Shown: positions 50,077 to 58,874 of the stretch, piece by piece | Position numbering within the stretch: position 1 is the stretch's first letter | Layout: each line of letters starts with the position of its first letter | Assembly: GCF_001954135.1 (NCBI RefSeq) | Contig: NZ_MBEQ01000094.1 | Span: 1 to 64,000 of the forward strand | DNA: 64,000 bases | Direction of reading: 5' to 3' | Origin: Mycobacterium sp. GA-1841 | GTDB lineage: Bacteria; Actinomycetota; Actinomycetes; Mycobacteriales; Mycobacteriaceae | Made by a program: the position numbers and the translations under genes | Notes under the pieces: model-generated | Seen by the model: only the letters and a program-made list of their open reading frames with translations | Databases searched by the model: none | What the model was told of the DNA's origin: nothing

Positions 50077-50775
50077 GTGACAACCGCATACACCCCGGAG
50101 CCCAATTCGATCGGCAACATCGTCGTCGCCGACGGTGTTTACGCCCCGCAAGAAGACTCCCAGCTGTTGATCGAAGTGATGGAGAAATCCGGCCTCGCGG
50201 TAGGCCGGTCCGTTGCGGATCTGTGCACCGGCAGTGGCGTGGTGGCGGTCAACGCGGCCGGCCAGGGGGCATCGGCCGTCGCGGCCTTCGATATCTGTCA
50301 GCGCGCCGTGCGGTGTGCCCGGTCCAATGCCCTGGCCCACAACGTCGCCGTCGACGTGCATCTGGGGTCCTGGGCCAGGGCCGCCGAGTTCGGCCCTTTC
50401 GACCTGATCACCTGCAACCCGCCGTACGTTCCCCACGACCCGGACGACGCGGCGCTGTCGGCGGTGACCGGTCCGGCGCGCGCGTGGGATGCCGGTCACG
50501 ACGGGCGAATGGTTCTCGACCCGCTGTGCGCCGCGGTGCCCGACCTGCTCGCCGACCGCGGCAGCCTGCTGCTTGTGCAGTCGGAATTCGCCAACCCTCG
50601 CAAGACTTTGGCGGATCTGTCCGCTGCTGGCCTCGACGCCGATATCGTTGCCTGGCAGTGGATTCCATTCGGTCCGGTGCTGAATGCCCGAGCGGAGTGG
50701 CTAGAAGAAACCGGGCGCCTGGAGACTGCCCGGCGCGAAGAGGAACTGCTGGTGATCCGGGCGGACAAGCCATGA
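50077..50775 (+). CDS. HemK2/PrmC-like class I methyltransferase
   Basis: A 232-residue SAM-dependent methyltransferase. SAM motif I is VADLCTGSGVVAV (about residues 46-58) and the catalytic NPPY is N114-Y117 (LITCNPPYVPHDP), which marks N-methylation of glutamine, adenine or similar amide/amine groups. It lacks the N-terminal domain of PrmC and looks like the eukaryote-type HemK2 core. The target is unknown. GTG 50077 follows GAGAGG. Its stop overlaps the CDGSH gene by 4 bp. Confidence 0.87.
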   Translation: MTTAYTPEPNSIGNIVVADGVYAPQEDSQLLIEVMEKSGLAVGRSVADLCTGSGVVAVNAAGQGASAVAAFDICQRAVRCARSNALAHNVAVDVHLGSWARAAEFGPFDLITCNPPYVPHDPDDAALSAVTGPARAWDAGHDGRMVLDPLCAAVPDLLADRGSLLLVQSEFANPRKTLADLSAAGLDADIVAWQWIPFGPVLNARAEWLEETGRLETARREEELLVIRADKP

Positions 50776-51011
50776 GTGACACCGACCGCCGCATTGTTCG
50801 GCCGGTGCCGGGGGGCCCTGTGATGGTGCAGGGCCCCGTCCGCATAGAGATGCCAGACGGCACGGTGGTGGATTCCGACCGCTTCATGGTGGCCATCTGC
50901 GCGTGCCGGCGCAGCAAGGATTACCCGCTGTGCGACACCAGTCATCGGCGTGGGGGCCGGGTCAAAGACCGTGGCACCGACGCCGAGGCATCAGCTCAGC
51001 GGACGACGTAG
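50772..51011 (+). CDS. CDGSH-type iron-sulfur protein
   Basis: A 79-residue protein with the CDGSH [2Fe-2S] site, C43-x-C45 ... C54-D-T-S-H58 (ICACRRSKDYPLCDTSH), three cysteines and one histidine. Such clusters are redox active and labile. Before it, GPVRIEMPDGTVVDSDRF is the normal N-terminal strand region. It is translationally coupled to the methyltransferase and its last 21 bp overlap the convergent haem-oxygenase-fold gene, so the three genes form a compact module. Confidence 0.92.
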   Translation: MSDTDRRIVRPVPGGPVMVQGPVRIEMPDGTVVDSDRFMVAICACRRSKDYPLCDTSHRRGGRVKDRGTDAEASAQRTT

Positions 51012-52010
51012 CGAGGACTGGCCTTCGGCCCACCGGCCCATCATGTGATCGGCCAGGCGGTCCTCGACCAGAGCATGGGCCCGAATCCCGAACACCACAT
51101 CGGCATCAAGGTGAGGCTCGCGAGCCACCAGATCACCCACCACGTCGGTGCGCACCACCTGCTCGTGCACCGCGTCGGCTTCGACATGTTCGGCGTAGAA
51201 GCCGACGCACTCCTGCGGAGCACCGAGGCGCTGTAGGGCCTCCACCAGCCGTCGCGAACCCGGCGAGGAGGTGATCTCGGTGGAGGCGAAGTGCCCGACC
51301 GCGGCGCCGCGCAGATTGCGATGTAACCCGAACAACGACATCAGGTTCACGGCGGCCAGCGATTCGGCCGGCACGTCGTCGATATAGCCGAGGTAGCGCG
51401 AGTCCAGCCCGGCCGCATCCATCAGGCCGGCGAACAACTGCTGGTGCAGGCGCGGCCCGCGGCCGCCGCCGAACTCATCGAATTCCACCGCGACGAATGA
51501 CGCCTTGGCCTGCCCCGTCAGCCGCGGGATCGCCCAGGCGTGCGGATCACCCTCTTTGAGGTGATACAGCGAGCGGTGCACGAAGTACTCGCGCATCTGC
51601 TCCCAGGTACCCTTGTCGCGCAGGTGATATGACAGACCTTCACCGTCGACCGGCTCGATCGAGATCTTCTCCATCTCGGCCAACGCGGTGTCCTCGGGAT
51701 CGATGTCACCGACGGCGTCCCGCACCTCCGTCAGAAACTCCCTCTCCAACTTCCCCCGCAGATGCAGCAGGCCGGCGTCCCACTCCCAGCCGGCATCCAC
51801 GCCGGCGAAGCCGCGGTAGTGCAGCTCGTAGCAGACATACAGGGCCAGGTGCAGGTCGAGACCGAACGGGTCGGCATCGGCCAGCGACGCCTCGACGCGG
51901 GACAGGTGATTACAGGGCACCCGCTCGCTCAACAATCTGATGACGGCAGCTGACAACGGACCGCGAGGATCGGGCAGAGTGGGTTCCAGGAGGATCGGCG
52001 CAGATGTCAC
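50991..52010 (-). CDS. Iron-containing redox enzyme, haem-oxygenase-like diiron (HDO) fold
   Basis: A 339-residue protein of the iron-containing redox enzyme family (haem-oxygenase-like fold, PqqC/HDO type). Family motifs are FDEFGGGRGPRLHQQLFAGL and YAEHVEADAVHEQVV, whose Glu and His residues are the likely diiron ligands. N-terminal segments such as LALYVCYELHYRGF also match. HDO enzymes oxidise amino-acid or fatty-acid substrates in natural product and cofactor pathways; this one is unassigned. It is convergent with, and overlaps, the CDGSH gene, a possible electron donor. ATG 52010 starts it. Confidence 0.85.
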   Translation of the reverse strand: MTSAPILLEPTLPDPRGPLSAAVIRLLSERVPCNHLSRVEASLADADPFGLDLHLALYVCYELHYRGFAGVDAGWEWDAGLLHLRGKLEREFLTEVRDAVGDIDPEDTALAEMEKISIEPVDGEGLSYHLRDKGTWEQMREYFVHRSLYHLKEGDPHAWAIPRLTGQAKASFVAVEFDEFGGGRGPRLHQQLFAGLMDAAGLDSRYLGYIDDVPAESLAAVNLMSLFGLHRNLRGAAVGHFASTEITSSPGSRRLVEALQRLGAPQECVGFYAEHVEADAVHEQVVRTDVVGDLVAREPHLDADVVFGIRAHALVEDRLADHMMGRWAEGQSSLRRPLS

Positions 52011-52019
52011 GACGCCATA

Positions 52020-52139
52020 GATACCCAGTTCAGCGGTGCATTAATCCAGCCATCGCTGTGGGCCCCTCCGATCACCGGCCAACTCATCGCGGTCGACGGC
52101 GGATTGCTCATGCTCGGTTCATGGGTGCCCGGTCATTAA
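52020..52139 (+). pseudogene. SDR-family C-terminal remnant
   Basis: A frame without a start reads ALIQPSLWAPPITGQLIAVD, then GGLLMLGS, and stops at 52139. The ITGQ-x-IAVDGG string is the usual C-terminal end of a short-chain dehydrogenase. The rest of the gene is absent upstream, where the HDO gene lies on the other strand. Confidence 0.5.
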
Positions 52140-52179
52140 CGAGGGCCATTCGGTTTTTGATGTCCAGTCGCTCGAAGAT

Positions 52180-52677
52180 TCACGACACCCTGGTGATTGT
52201 GAGCGGCATTTCGATGGTGAGCCAGAGGTTGACACCGCATCCTCCACTCGGGCCGATGGTGCGGTCGTAACCTTTGAAGCTTTCGGGCTCGTCGGAGGCT
52301 CGCCAGAAGCGGAACGACTGTTCGCCGGCAGTGGTACTGCCGTCGGGGCACGGTTGCCAATTCTCGATGCGGTGCCCGGTGTACCACTGACCGGATTGGC
52401 AACGGAGCTCACTGCTCCAACCTTGTTCACTGATGACCGAGCCGGAGCAATGCATGACGTCGTCGCATTGTGACGTAGCAGTCCAGGCGGTGACAACGGT
52501 GGCTTCATCGTGATACACCTCGCGGGTTTTGGCCCATCGCCCGTCCGAAGTCACCGTGAACGCTCCGTTGATCGGCCGGTCACACGACAGGGCGTGGGCC
52601 ACGGACGCGGTCGTGATGCTCGCCGTCACTGTGGCGGCCAGGATGGTCAATGACGCGGTGGCACGTGCCAGGAGCAT
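52180..52677 (-). CDS. Secreted cysteine-rich mycobacterial protein, last gene of the mce unit
   Basis: A 165-residue protein. A signal peptide (ATASLTILAATVTASITTAS) ends near VAHA, and the mature part reads CDRPINGAFTVTSDGRWAKT, REVYHDEATVVTAWTATSQC, GWSSELRCQSGQWYTGHRIE, NWQPCPDGSTTAGEQSFRFW. At least seven cysteines suggest three disulfides. I know similar proteins from mycobacterial mce loci, of unknown function. AAGGGAAG precedes ATG 52677. It is 46 bp after mceF on the same strand and probably co-transcribed. Confidence 0.82.
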   Translation of the reverse strand: MLLARATASLTILAATVTASITTASVAHALSCDRPINGAFTVTSDGRWAKTREVYHDEATVVTAWTATSQCDDVMHCSGSVISEQGWSSELRCQSGQWYTGHRIENWQPCPDGSTTAGEQSFRFWRASDEPESFKGYDRTIGPSGGCGVNLWLTIEMPLTITRVS

Positions 52678-52723
52678 GGCAGTCTTCCCTTGGAATCCGT
52701 TGAGCAGCGCTGTGTCTGGACGG

Positions 52724-54220
52724 TCATGCCGGCAGGACCAGTTCCTTCCATGTGGGCACGTGATCGGCGGTAACAAGGTTGTGTTGCTCGTAGACGTGTC
52801 CGTTGGGTGCCATGTACTTTCCGGTGCCGGGGTCATAGCGGGAAAAGGCCACCGGTGGGCTCGCCTCGGGCATCACTGGCCGCGGTGGCGGACTGGGTGG
52901 GCCTTGGCCCGGCAGAACGAGCGTGCCCTCGGCAGGGCCGTCCAGATGGTCATTCTGGGCTATCCGCCAGTCCGGCGGTACCCCTTGACCGACCAGGTTG
53001 GGGTCGAAAGGGTGAGGGCCGAGAGCGTGCTGACGTTGCGCGAGCGGTTCGAAGGGCTTGTCGCTGTCGCATTCCTCGACTGTCGGTGCGCGTTTTCCGG
53101 GGTGACCCATGCAGGGGTAGTTGCGGGCACCGCGTACGGCGATGGGTGCGTCTTGAGGCAATTTGCAATACAGACCATCAGGGGTATCGGCTGGAGTGGT
53201 GTCGGCCGGTGGCCGCCATTGATCGGGCGGCAGGTAGCCGACGGTGCACGGTGATGGGTCTGCCAGCGTGAGTCGGAAGTCGCCGAGTCCTTTACCAACG
53301 TAGTTGTTGTTCGGCCCAGCACCGATGAACATGGCGGTCAGCGGTGGCAACAACACAAGGATCTGTTCCAACGCCGGGTGATAGGTCACACCGACCTGCC
53401 CGATCGAGGTGAGGTTGGCCAGAAGTAGCGGGAGTGTCGGTCTGGCTTGTTCGAAGAGCCGGGTGGCTTCATCGAAGGCCGCGGGACCTCGCTCCAGCAG
53501 CCCGCGGATTTCAGGATCGTTCGTGACCAGTTGCGTAGTGACTCCGGTCAGGCTGTGCGCCCACAAGCGAATGGCATCCGATGTCTGGACCTGTGAATCG
53601 AGCAGCGGTTGGCTGTCTTCGACGAGTTGGCGGGTCTGTTCTGCAGACGCCCGAAGATGGCCAGTGACCCGTGATGCTGAATCGAACAGGGAGCCAAGGT
53701 CATAATCAGCGCCTTCGAGGCCCCGTGAGGTTTCGTTGAGTAACTGAGTCAGTGGGTCTTTGGGGATGCTGCCCAGCAGGGCACCGAGCTGATCGAGCAT
53801 CGGTCCCACCTGTTGGGGGATGGTGGTGTCGCGGGCTGCGATCACGGAACCGTCGCGCAAATAGGGTCCGACATCGGTGCGTGGTCGGAGTTCCACGTAC
53901 TGCTCACCGATCGCCGAGACGCTGCGTACCTGCGCCTGTAGATTGGCTGGAATTCTCGGTGAGCTTTGCAGTGAGAGTTGTGCAGTGGCGCCAGGCGCGG
54001 TGGGTCGGATGGCGATCACCTTGCCGATTTGGCTGCCGCGGTAGGTGACGTTGCTGAACCGGTACAGGCCACCGGCGCCCGGCAGCTCCAACGTGACGGT
54101 GATGCGCCCGATTCCGAGCAGGGTCGGAATTTGCATGTAGGAGAATGCCATTACGGCGACACCGATGACTGATGCCACGGTGAAAATGATCAGCTGGGCG
54201 CGGATGAAACGTGTCAGCAT
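52724..54220 (-). CDS. mceF: Mce-family protein MceF
   Basis: A 498-residue Mce protein: one N-terminal membrane helix (RFIRAQLIIFTVASVIGVAV), the MlaD/MCE domain (residues about 38-115: ITVTLELPGAGGLYRFSNVT, YRGSQIGKVIAIRPT), a long helical region, and a Pro-rich C terminus (GQGPPSPPPRPVMPE). By position as sixth mce gene it is MceF. Mce proteins form a hexameric periplasmic tube that carries lipids from the outer layer to the membrane permease. ATG 54220 shares its A with the mceE stop (TGATG); an apparent earlier TTG is not needed. Translational coupling runs through the whole operon. Confidence 0.92.
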   Translation of the reverse strand: MLTRFIRAQLIIFTVASVIGVAVMAFSYMQIPTLLGIGRITVTLELPGAGGLYRFSNVTYRGSQIGKVIAIRPTAPGATAQLSLQSSPRIPANLQAQVRSVSAIGEQYVELRPRTDVGPYLRDGSVIAARDTTIPQQVGPMLDQLGALLGSIPKDPLTQLLNETSRGLEGADYDLGSLFDSASRVTGHLRASAEQTRQLVEDSQPLLDSQVQTSDAIRLWAHSLTGVTTQLVTNDPEIRGLLERGPAAFDEATRLFEQARPTLPLLLANLTSIGQVGVTYHPALEQILVLLPPLTAMFIGAGPNNNYVGKGLGDFRLTLADPSPCTVGYLPPDQWRPPADTTPADTPDGLYCKLPQDAPIAVRGARNYPCMGHPGKRAPTVEECDSDKPFEPLAQRQHALGPHPFDPNLVGQGVPPDWRIAQNDHLDGPAEGTLVLPGQGPPSPPPRPVMPEASPPVAFSRYDPGTGKYMAPNGHVYEQHNLVTADHVPTWKELVLPA

Positions 54221-55440
54221 CAACAGCCCCCGATAGCTCCGTTGGTCGGTGGTGGCGTGCCGGGGATTCTTGGTGGGGGCGGTCCGACACCATCAGGCAG
54301 TCCTGTCGGGTTCGGGATCATCGGTGGGGCTACGCCAACTCCGAGGGGATTGTTGCTGTAGTAGGCGTCGTAGCCGGGATCGCCGGGCGCCGGAACGAGT
54401 GTCAATCCCTCTTTCCCCCAACGTGTTCCGAGGAGCATACCGCCCTTGAGCCGGTTGACCGTGAGATCTAGGGTGGCGAACAAGTTGATGTAGTCTCCAC
54501 GCACCGCGCGGTCGATGAAGTCCTGGGTGAGCGGATAACTGGACAGAAAAGCCAACCCTCGGTCCAGATCGGGTCCGACGTTGGCCAGGCTGCACAGCGT
54601 GGGTTCCAGGTTGCGCAGGTTCGCGACAAGGTCGGATTGGGTGTCGCCGACCACCTGTGTGGCGGTGTCAGCAAAAACGCCGAGCTCACGCAGCGCAGTG
54701 GTAAACGTCGGTTGCTGCCGGATGAGGATGTCCAGTGCACCGGGCATGGTGTGGAGTGCGCGCACGAGCACCTCTTTCTGCGCACCGAATGTGTCGGTGA
54801 GGCGGTCCACGGCGTGCATTGCTTCGACGACGTCGCTGCGCTGCGCGTCGAAGGTGCCCACGAGTCGGTCTAGCCGCCCGAGCAGATCACGCAGCTGCGG
54901 TTCATGTCCCGACAGTGCGGTGTTCATGTTGTGGATGATGTCGCCGATTTGGCTGAGACCGCCGGAGTTGATGAGCGCTGACACCGCAGCGAGGGTCTGT
55001 TCGGTGCTGGGATAGGTGGAAGATTCGTTCAGTGAGAGCGTCGCGCCGACCGGTAGGTGCCCGACCGGGGATTGGTCGGAGGGGGGATCGAGGGCTAGGT
55101 GACTCGATCCGAGCAGGCTGGTTTGGCCGATGGTGGCAACCGCATTCGCCGCCACCGTGGCCTCTGGGCGGATCGAGATTTCGACGTCGGCGTGGCCGTC
55201 TTTGACTTTCATCTTGGCGATGCTGCCCACCACGACATCGCTGATCATGACCGGCGAGTTTGCTTCGAGCGTCCCGACGTTGGCGATCTCGACGTGATAC
55301 ACCCGGGCGTCTGGTCCACGTCCGGCGGCGCCGGGCAGTGGTAGGGAGTTGATGCCCTGAAACGCGCATCCAGCCGTCGAGGTCAACAACATGCAACCAC
55401 CGGCGCCGATGAGCCGCCGCAGTGTGGAAATGGTGCTCAT
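54220..55440 (-). CDS. mceE: Mce-family lipoprotein MceE
   Basis: A 406-residue Mce lipoprotein. The signal peptide ends with lipobox LLTSTAGC (C25), as in MceE/LprN proteins. The MCE domain follows (ARVYHVEIANVGTLEANSPV, MISDVVVGSIAKMKVKDGHA) and then helical repeats with KEVLVRALHTMPGALDIL and a Pro-rich tail that ends PTNGAIGGC. It anchors the Mce complex in the membrane. The start overlaps the mceD stop by 4 bp. Confidence 0.94.
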   Translation of the reverse strand: MSTISTLRRLIGAGGCMLLTSTAGCAFQGINSLPLPGAAGRGPDARVYHVEIANVGTLEANSPVMISDVVVGSIAKMKVKDGHADVEISIRPEATVAANAVATIGQTSLLGSSHLALDPPSDQSPVGHLPVGATLSLNESSTYPSTEQTLAAVSALINSGGLSQIGDIIHNMNTALSGHEPQLRDLLGRLDRLVGTFDAQRSDVVEAMHAVDRLTDTFGAQKEVLVRALHTMPGALDILIRQQPTFTTALRELGVFADTATQVVGDTQSDLVANLRNLEPTLCSLANVGPDLDRGLAFLSSYPLTQDFIDRAVRGDYINLFATLDLTVNRLKGGMLLGTRWGKEGLTLVPAPGDPGYDAYYSNNPLGVGVAPPMIPNPTGLPDGVGPPPPRIPGTPPPTNGAIGGC

Positions 55441-56771
55441 GACGGTGGTTCCTCTGTCGCCGGTGGTGCTTCCGCAGGCCTCGTCGGTTGCTCGGCCGGC
55501 AACAGCATCTCGGGCAGGTTGCTGGGATGGGGTGGTGCCGGTGGTGGGCCGTAGGCCGACACCGCAGGGGGTGTTTCGGGTGGACCAGGGTCAGGGCCGG
55601 TTCCGCCGGGCATCAGGCCTGGTTCGGTGTAGATCAAGTCTTCGGGTGGTGGCGATTTCGCCAGAAACGGATTGATGGGAAAGGGCAACATGTTGAAGTT
55701 GGCAGCGTTGAGTGCAGGACCGAGGTACTGGGCGCAAAGCTTGCCGGTCTCGGACGCTGTCACGTTGGCGATAGCCCCGATCGAGGAGCAGATGAACTGG
55801 ACCGGATTGGAGAAGTTGGTCAGCACGAACGCTCCGGCGCCCGAACCCATTTGGGGGTCGAACATGTTGACGGTGTTGGCCAGTGCGTGTGGCGCGACGT
55901 GCAAGACCTGTTCGAGATCTTTACGGTGATCGACAAGGGTTTGGGTGACGTTGGTGAGGCGCTGTAGTTGTTCGCTGGTCTTGTCGCGAGTGCCGGCGAT
56001 GAATCTCTGTATTTCACCTACGACGGCCGAGAGATTGGTCAGCGCTGCGTCGAGTTCGGAGCGGCTGTTGTCCAAAGTGCTGGTGAGTGTGGCGAACCGA
56101 TCCTGAAATTGGACGATCTGGGCATTGCTGTCCTTCAGCGCGCTGACGAACGATTGCAAGTTCTTCAGGATGTCAGCGATGCTTCCCCCACCATCGGCGA
56201 GGATGCGTCCGACCCCGGACAGTTGAGCCAGTGTGTGGCGTAGTTTGTCGCCGTTGCCGCTCAAGGCGTTGGCGGTGCTGTCGATGAATCGGGTGGCGGC
56301 GGTCGACGACCCACCGTTGTGCGGTCCCAGGTCGCTGGCCAGACGCATCAGTTGTTGTTTGACTTCGTCCCAGTCGACGGGTACCGCGGTGCGATCGAGG
56401 CCGATCAGCGCACCGTCTGCGATGATCGTAGCGCTCGGCGCGCTTGGCGCGACAAGCTGAATGTAGCAGGCCGAGACAAGGTTTGGTGCGACGATGACGG
56501 CGCTGGCGTTGTCGGGCACCGGCACTGTGCGATTGATGTGCATGGTCACTGTGGACTGGGTGCCATGAGGTTCGATGGCTTCGATGGCGCCGACCGTGAC
56601 CCCAGCTACTCGAACTTGGTCACCGGGGTAAATCGCACTGGCGTGGGTGAAAAGGGCGGTGATGGTTTTCGGAGCGAATGTCGTCACGCGCAGGAGCCAT
56701 GCCGACGCGGCAGCGATCATTACGACGAACATGAGAGCGGTCGCCCGACGCAGCTGGGATGTGGCGATCAT
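55437..56771 (-). CDS. mceD: Mce-family protein MceD
   Basis: A 444-residue Mce protein with an N-terminal helix (ATALMFVVMIAAASAWLLRV), the MCE domain (TITALFTHASAIYPGDQVRV, AGVTVGAIEAIEPHG) and long coiled region (FVSALKDSNAQIVQFQDRFA). The C-terminal 70 residues are very rich in proline (PGGTGPDPGPPETPPAVSAY), typical of MceD and probably extended into the envelope. Overlaps of 4 bp join it to mceC and mceE. Confidence 0.93.
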   Translation of the reverse strand: MIATSQLRRATALMFVVMIAAASAWLLRVTTFAPKTITALFTHASAIYPGDQVRVAGVTVGAIEAIEPHGTQSTVTMHINRTVPVPDNASAVIVAPNLVSACYIQLVAPSAPSATIIADGALIGLDRTAVPVDWDEVKQQLMRLASDLGPHNGGSSTAATRFIDSTANALSGNGDKLRHTLAQLSGVGRILADGGGSIADILKNLQSFVSALKDSNAQIVQFQDRFATLTSTLDNSRSELDAALTNLSAVVGEIQRFIAGTRDKTSEQLQRLTNVTQTLVDHRKDLEQVLHVAPHALANTVNMFDPQMGSGAGAFVLTNFSNPVQFICSSIGAIANVTASETGKLCAQYLGPALNAANFNMLPFPINPFLAKSPPPEDLIYTEPGLMPGGTGPDPGPPETPPAVSAYGPPPAPPHPSNLPEMLLPAEQPTRPAEAPPATEEPPS

Positions 56772-57850
56772 CGCGGGGCCTCCGGGATACCGTTGCGGGG
56801 CATCGGGAACTCGGGCCGCGGACCGGGCTGGTCAGCGGGTTGGCCGGCGGTTGGCCCCCGTCGAAATCCGAAGGCGTAGTCGAGGAATGGCTGCAAGAGA
56901 TTGCCGGGCAGCAGGTCGGGCACGTAGGCGTTGTAGTAGAAGCCATTGGCGACGGTCTCACCGAGTGTGATCTGGAACTTCGCCAACGAGGGCAACATCT
57001 TGGCGATGTTGTCTCGGCTGCGTTCCAGCGTTGCCGTGACCGCGTTGAGTTTGTCCAGAGTGCGTGCCAGTTTCTGCTCGTTGTCGTGGATGAAGCCTGA
57101 GAGTTGTTGGGCCACCGCCGAGGTATTGACGAGCAGGTCGATGATGGCTTGTCGCCGCTGCACGAGTACCTCGACGAGGTCGTTGGCGTTGAGGATCAGT
57201 GTGTTGAGTTGTTGACTGCGCTGAGCGAGGACACCGGTGACTTCGGAGGTGGACGACAGCAGCTCACCGAGTGTCTGGTTGCGGCTGTTGAGAGATTTCG
57301 ATAGCCGGGTGAGTCCGTCGAAGGTAGGACCCAACCGGGGAGCGATCTGGTCGATTGTGGTTGCCAGAGTCTCCAGCGACTGGTTCAACGTGGCGGTATC
57401 GGTCGCCGCGGCGTTGGTGGTGAGGTCGTCGACCGCGTCGGTCAACGAATACGGGGACGAAGTTCGCGTCTGCGGAATCACGTCCAAGGGGCGCATGGTG
57501 CCGCTGCCGGCGGACTCCAACACCAGCACTCGTTCGCCCAGGAGGCTGCCGGTGCGGATGTGCGCCGAGGTGTCCGAGGCCAGCCGCACTGTCGCGTTGA
57601 CGGTGAAAGTGACGAGCGGCTGCAGGCCCCACAGGACCACGTCGGTGACGGTCCCGATGTCGACGCCGGACAGCTTCACCTTGTTGCCGGCGCTGAGACC
57701 GCCGGCTTCAGCGAACAATGCCTGATAGGTGATCTGTGATGCTCGCGCCCACAACCGCTCGGGTTGCAGGCCGACCGCGATGATCAGCGTTACCAAGATG
57801 ATTCCGATGAGGCCACCGCGGATGAGGTGGGTACCGCCGTATTTCAGCAT
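56768..57850 (-). CDS. mceC: Mce-family protein MceC
   Basis: A 360-residue Mce protein. N-terminal helix GGLIGIILVTLIIAVGL, MCE domain ITYQALFAEAGGLSAGNKVK then LSGVDIGTVTDVVLWG, and helical region NQTLGELLSSTSEVTGVLAQ. ATG 57850 shares bases with the mceB stop (TGATG); an upstream frame to 57943 merely overlaps mceB. It is shorter than most MceC proteins, since the Pro-rich tail is only about 30 residues. Confidence 0.93.
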   Translation of the reverse strand: MLKYGGTHLIRGGLIGIILVTLIIAVGLQPERLWARASQITYQALFAEAGGLSAGNKVKLSGVDIGTVTDVVLWGLQPLVTFTVNATVRLASDTSAHIRTGSLLGERVLVLESAGSGTMRPLDVIPQTRTSSPYSLTDAVDDLTTNAAATDTATLNQSLETLATTIDQIAPRLGPTFDGLTRLSKSLNSRNQTLGELLSSTSEVTGVLAQRSQQLNTLILNANDLVEVLVQRRQAIIDLLVNTSAVAQQLSGFIHDNEQKLARTLDKLNAVTATLERSRDNIAKMLPSLAKFQITLGETVANGFYYNAYVPDLLPGNLLQPFLDYAFGFRRGPTAGQPADQPGPRPEFPMPRNGIPEAPR

Positions 57851-58872
57851 CAGGGCTCCCCGCATCTTCCGGCTTCTTGTTTGAACCAAGGAAATTCGGC
57901 CGTGCGGCCCTGCAGATCGGATACCCGTACCGCGATACCGCACAAGTAGTAGTTCACGAAGCTGCCGTAAGCGCCCGTACGGATCAGCTTGTAGTAGTTC
58001 TCCGGTGCCATTCGCAGGCCGGTTTCGAGCCGATCCTTGTCTTGGTCGAGTAGTGGCGCCAGGCGGTTGAGTTGTTCGACTGTGCCCGACAATGGCGGTC
58101 GTGCCTGGGTGAGCAGGCCGGCCAGCGACGCTGTGCCGTTGTTGAGTGACTCGATGGCAACGCCGATCGGGTCCCGATCTGTCGATAGGCCGTCGACGAG
58201 TCGTTGCAGGCGGTCGATGGTTCCGGAGAATTGATCGCTGTCGTTGGCCAGGGTGTGCAGGGTGGTTTTCAGATTGTCGATGACCGACTGCACGGTCGCG
58301 CTGTTGTCGGCCAAGGTGTTCGTGAACGAAGCGGTCTTGGACATCAGCGAATCCAATGTGGCGCCTTGGTCTTGGAAGACTGCGATCAGTGAGGAAGTCA
58401 GTGCGTTGACGTCTGCGGGGTCGAGGCCCTGGATGACGGGTTTGAGCCCGCCGAGTAACAGGTCCAGATCGAGTGCGCCGGCGGTCCGCTCCAGAGGAAT
58501 TTGCGCGCCGGCGGTCAGTATTTCAGTGGGCCCGGGACTGTCGATGAGTTCGAGGTAGCGGTCGCCGACCAGGTTGAGGTAGCGCACCACAGCACGGGTT
58601 TTCTGGGTGAGAAGGACATCGCGTTGGGTGTCGAAATCGACTTCGACCGTCTTGTCCTCACGGAGCAAAACCGCGTTCACAGTCCCGATGCGGATGCCGG
58701 CCATGCGTACCGAGTCGCCCTTGTGCAGGCTTGAGGCGTCACCGAAGAGCGCCGAATACGACGTCTTGGGACCGGATTGGAACTCGCCGAAAACCATGAA
58801 GAGCGCTGCGGTCAGAAACGCCATGACCGCGGCGAAGGTACCGAATCTGACGAGAGTTGTTGTGACGTGCAT
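57850..58872 (-). CDS. mceB: Mce-family protein MceB
   Basis: A 340-residue Mce protein, typical length for MceB. N-terminal helix TFAAVMAFLTAALFMVFGEF, MCE domain KTSYSALFGDASSLHKGDSV, RMAGIRIGTVNAVLLRE and a helical region with RLETGLRMAPENYYKLIRTG. The C-terminal motif FVNYYLCGIAVRVSDLQG is conserved in MceB. ATG 58872 lies two bp after the mceA stop; the frame is open to 59205 but that reads the end of mceA. Confidence 0.95.
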   Translation of the reverse strand: MHVTTTLVRFGTFAAVMAFLTAALFMVFGEFQSGPKTSYSALFGDASSLHKGDSVRMAGIRIGTVNAVLLREDKTVEVDFDTQRDVLLTQKTRAVVRYLNLVGDRYLELIDSPGPTEILTAGAQIPLERTAGALDLDLLLGGLKPVIQGLDPADVNALTSSLIAVFQDQGATLDSLMSKTASFTNTLADNSATVQSVIDNLKTTLHTLANDSDQFSGTIDRLQRLVDGLSTDRDPIGVAIESLNNGTASLAGLLTQARPPLSGTVEQLNRLAPLLDQDKDRLETGLRMAPENYYKLIRTGAYGSFVNYYLCGIAVRVSDLQGRTAEFPWFKQEAGRCGEP

Positions 58873-58874
58873 GG

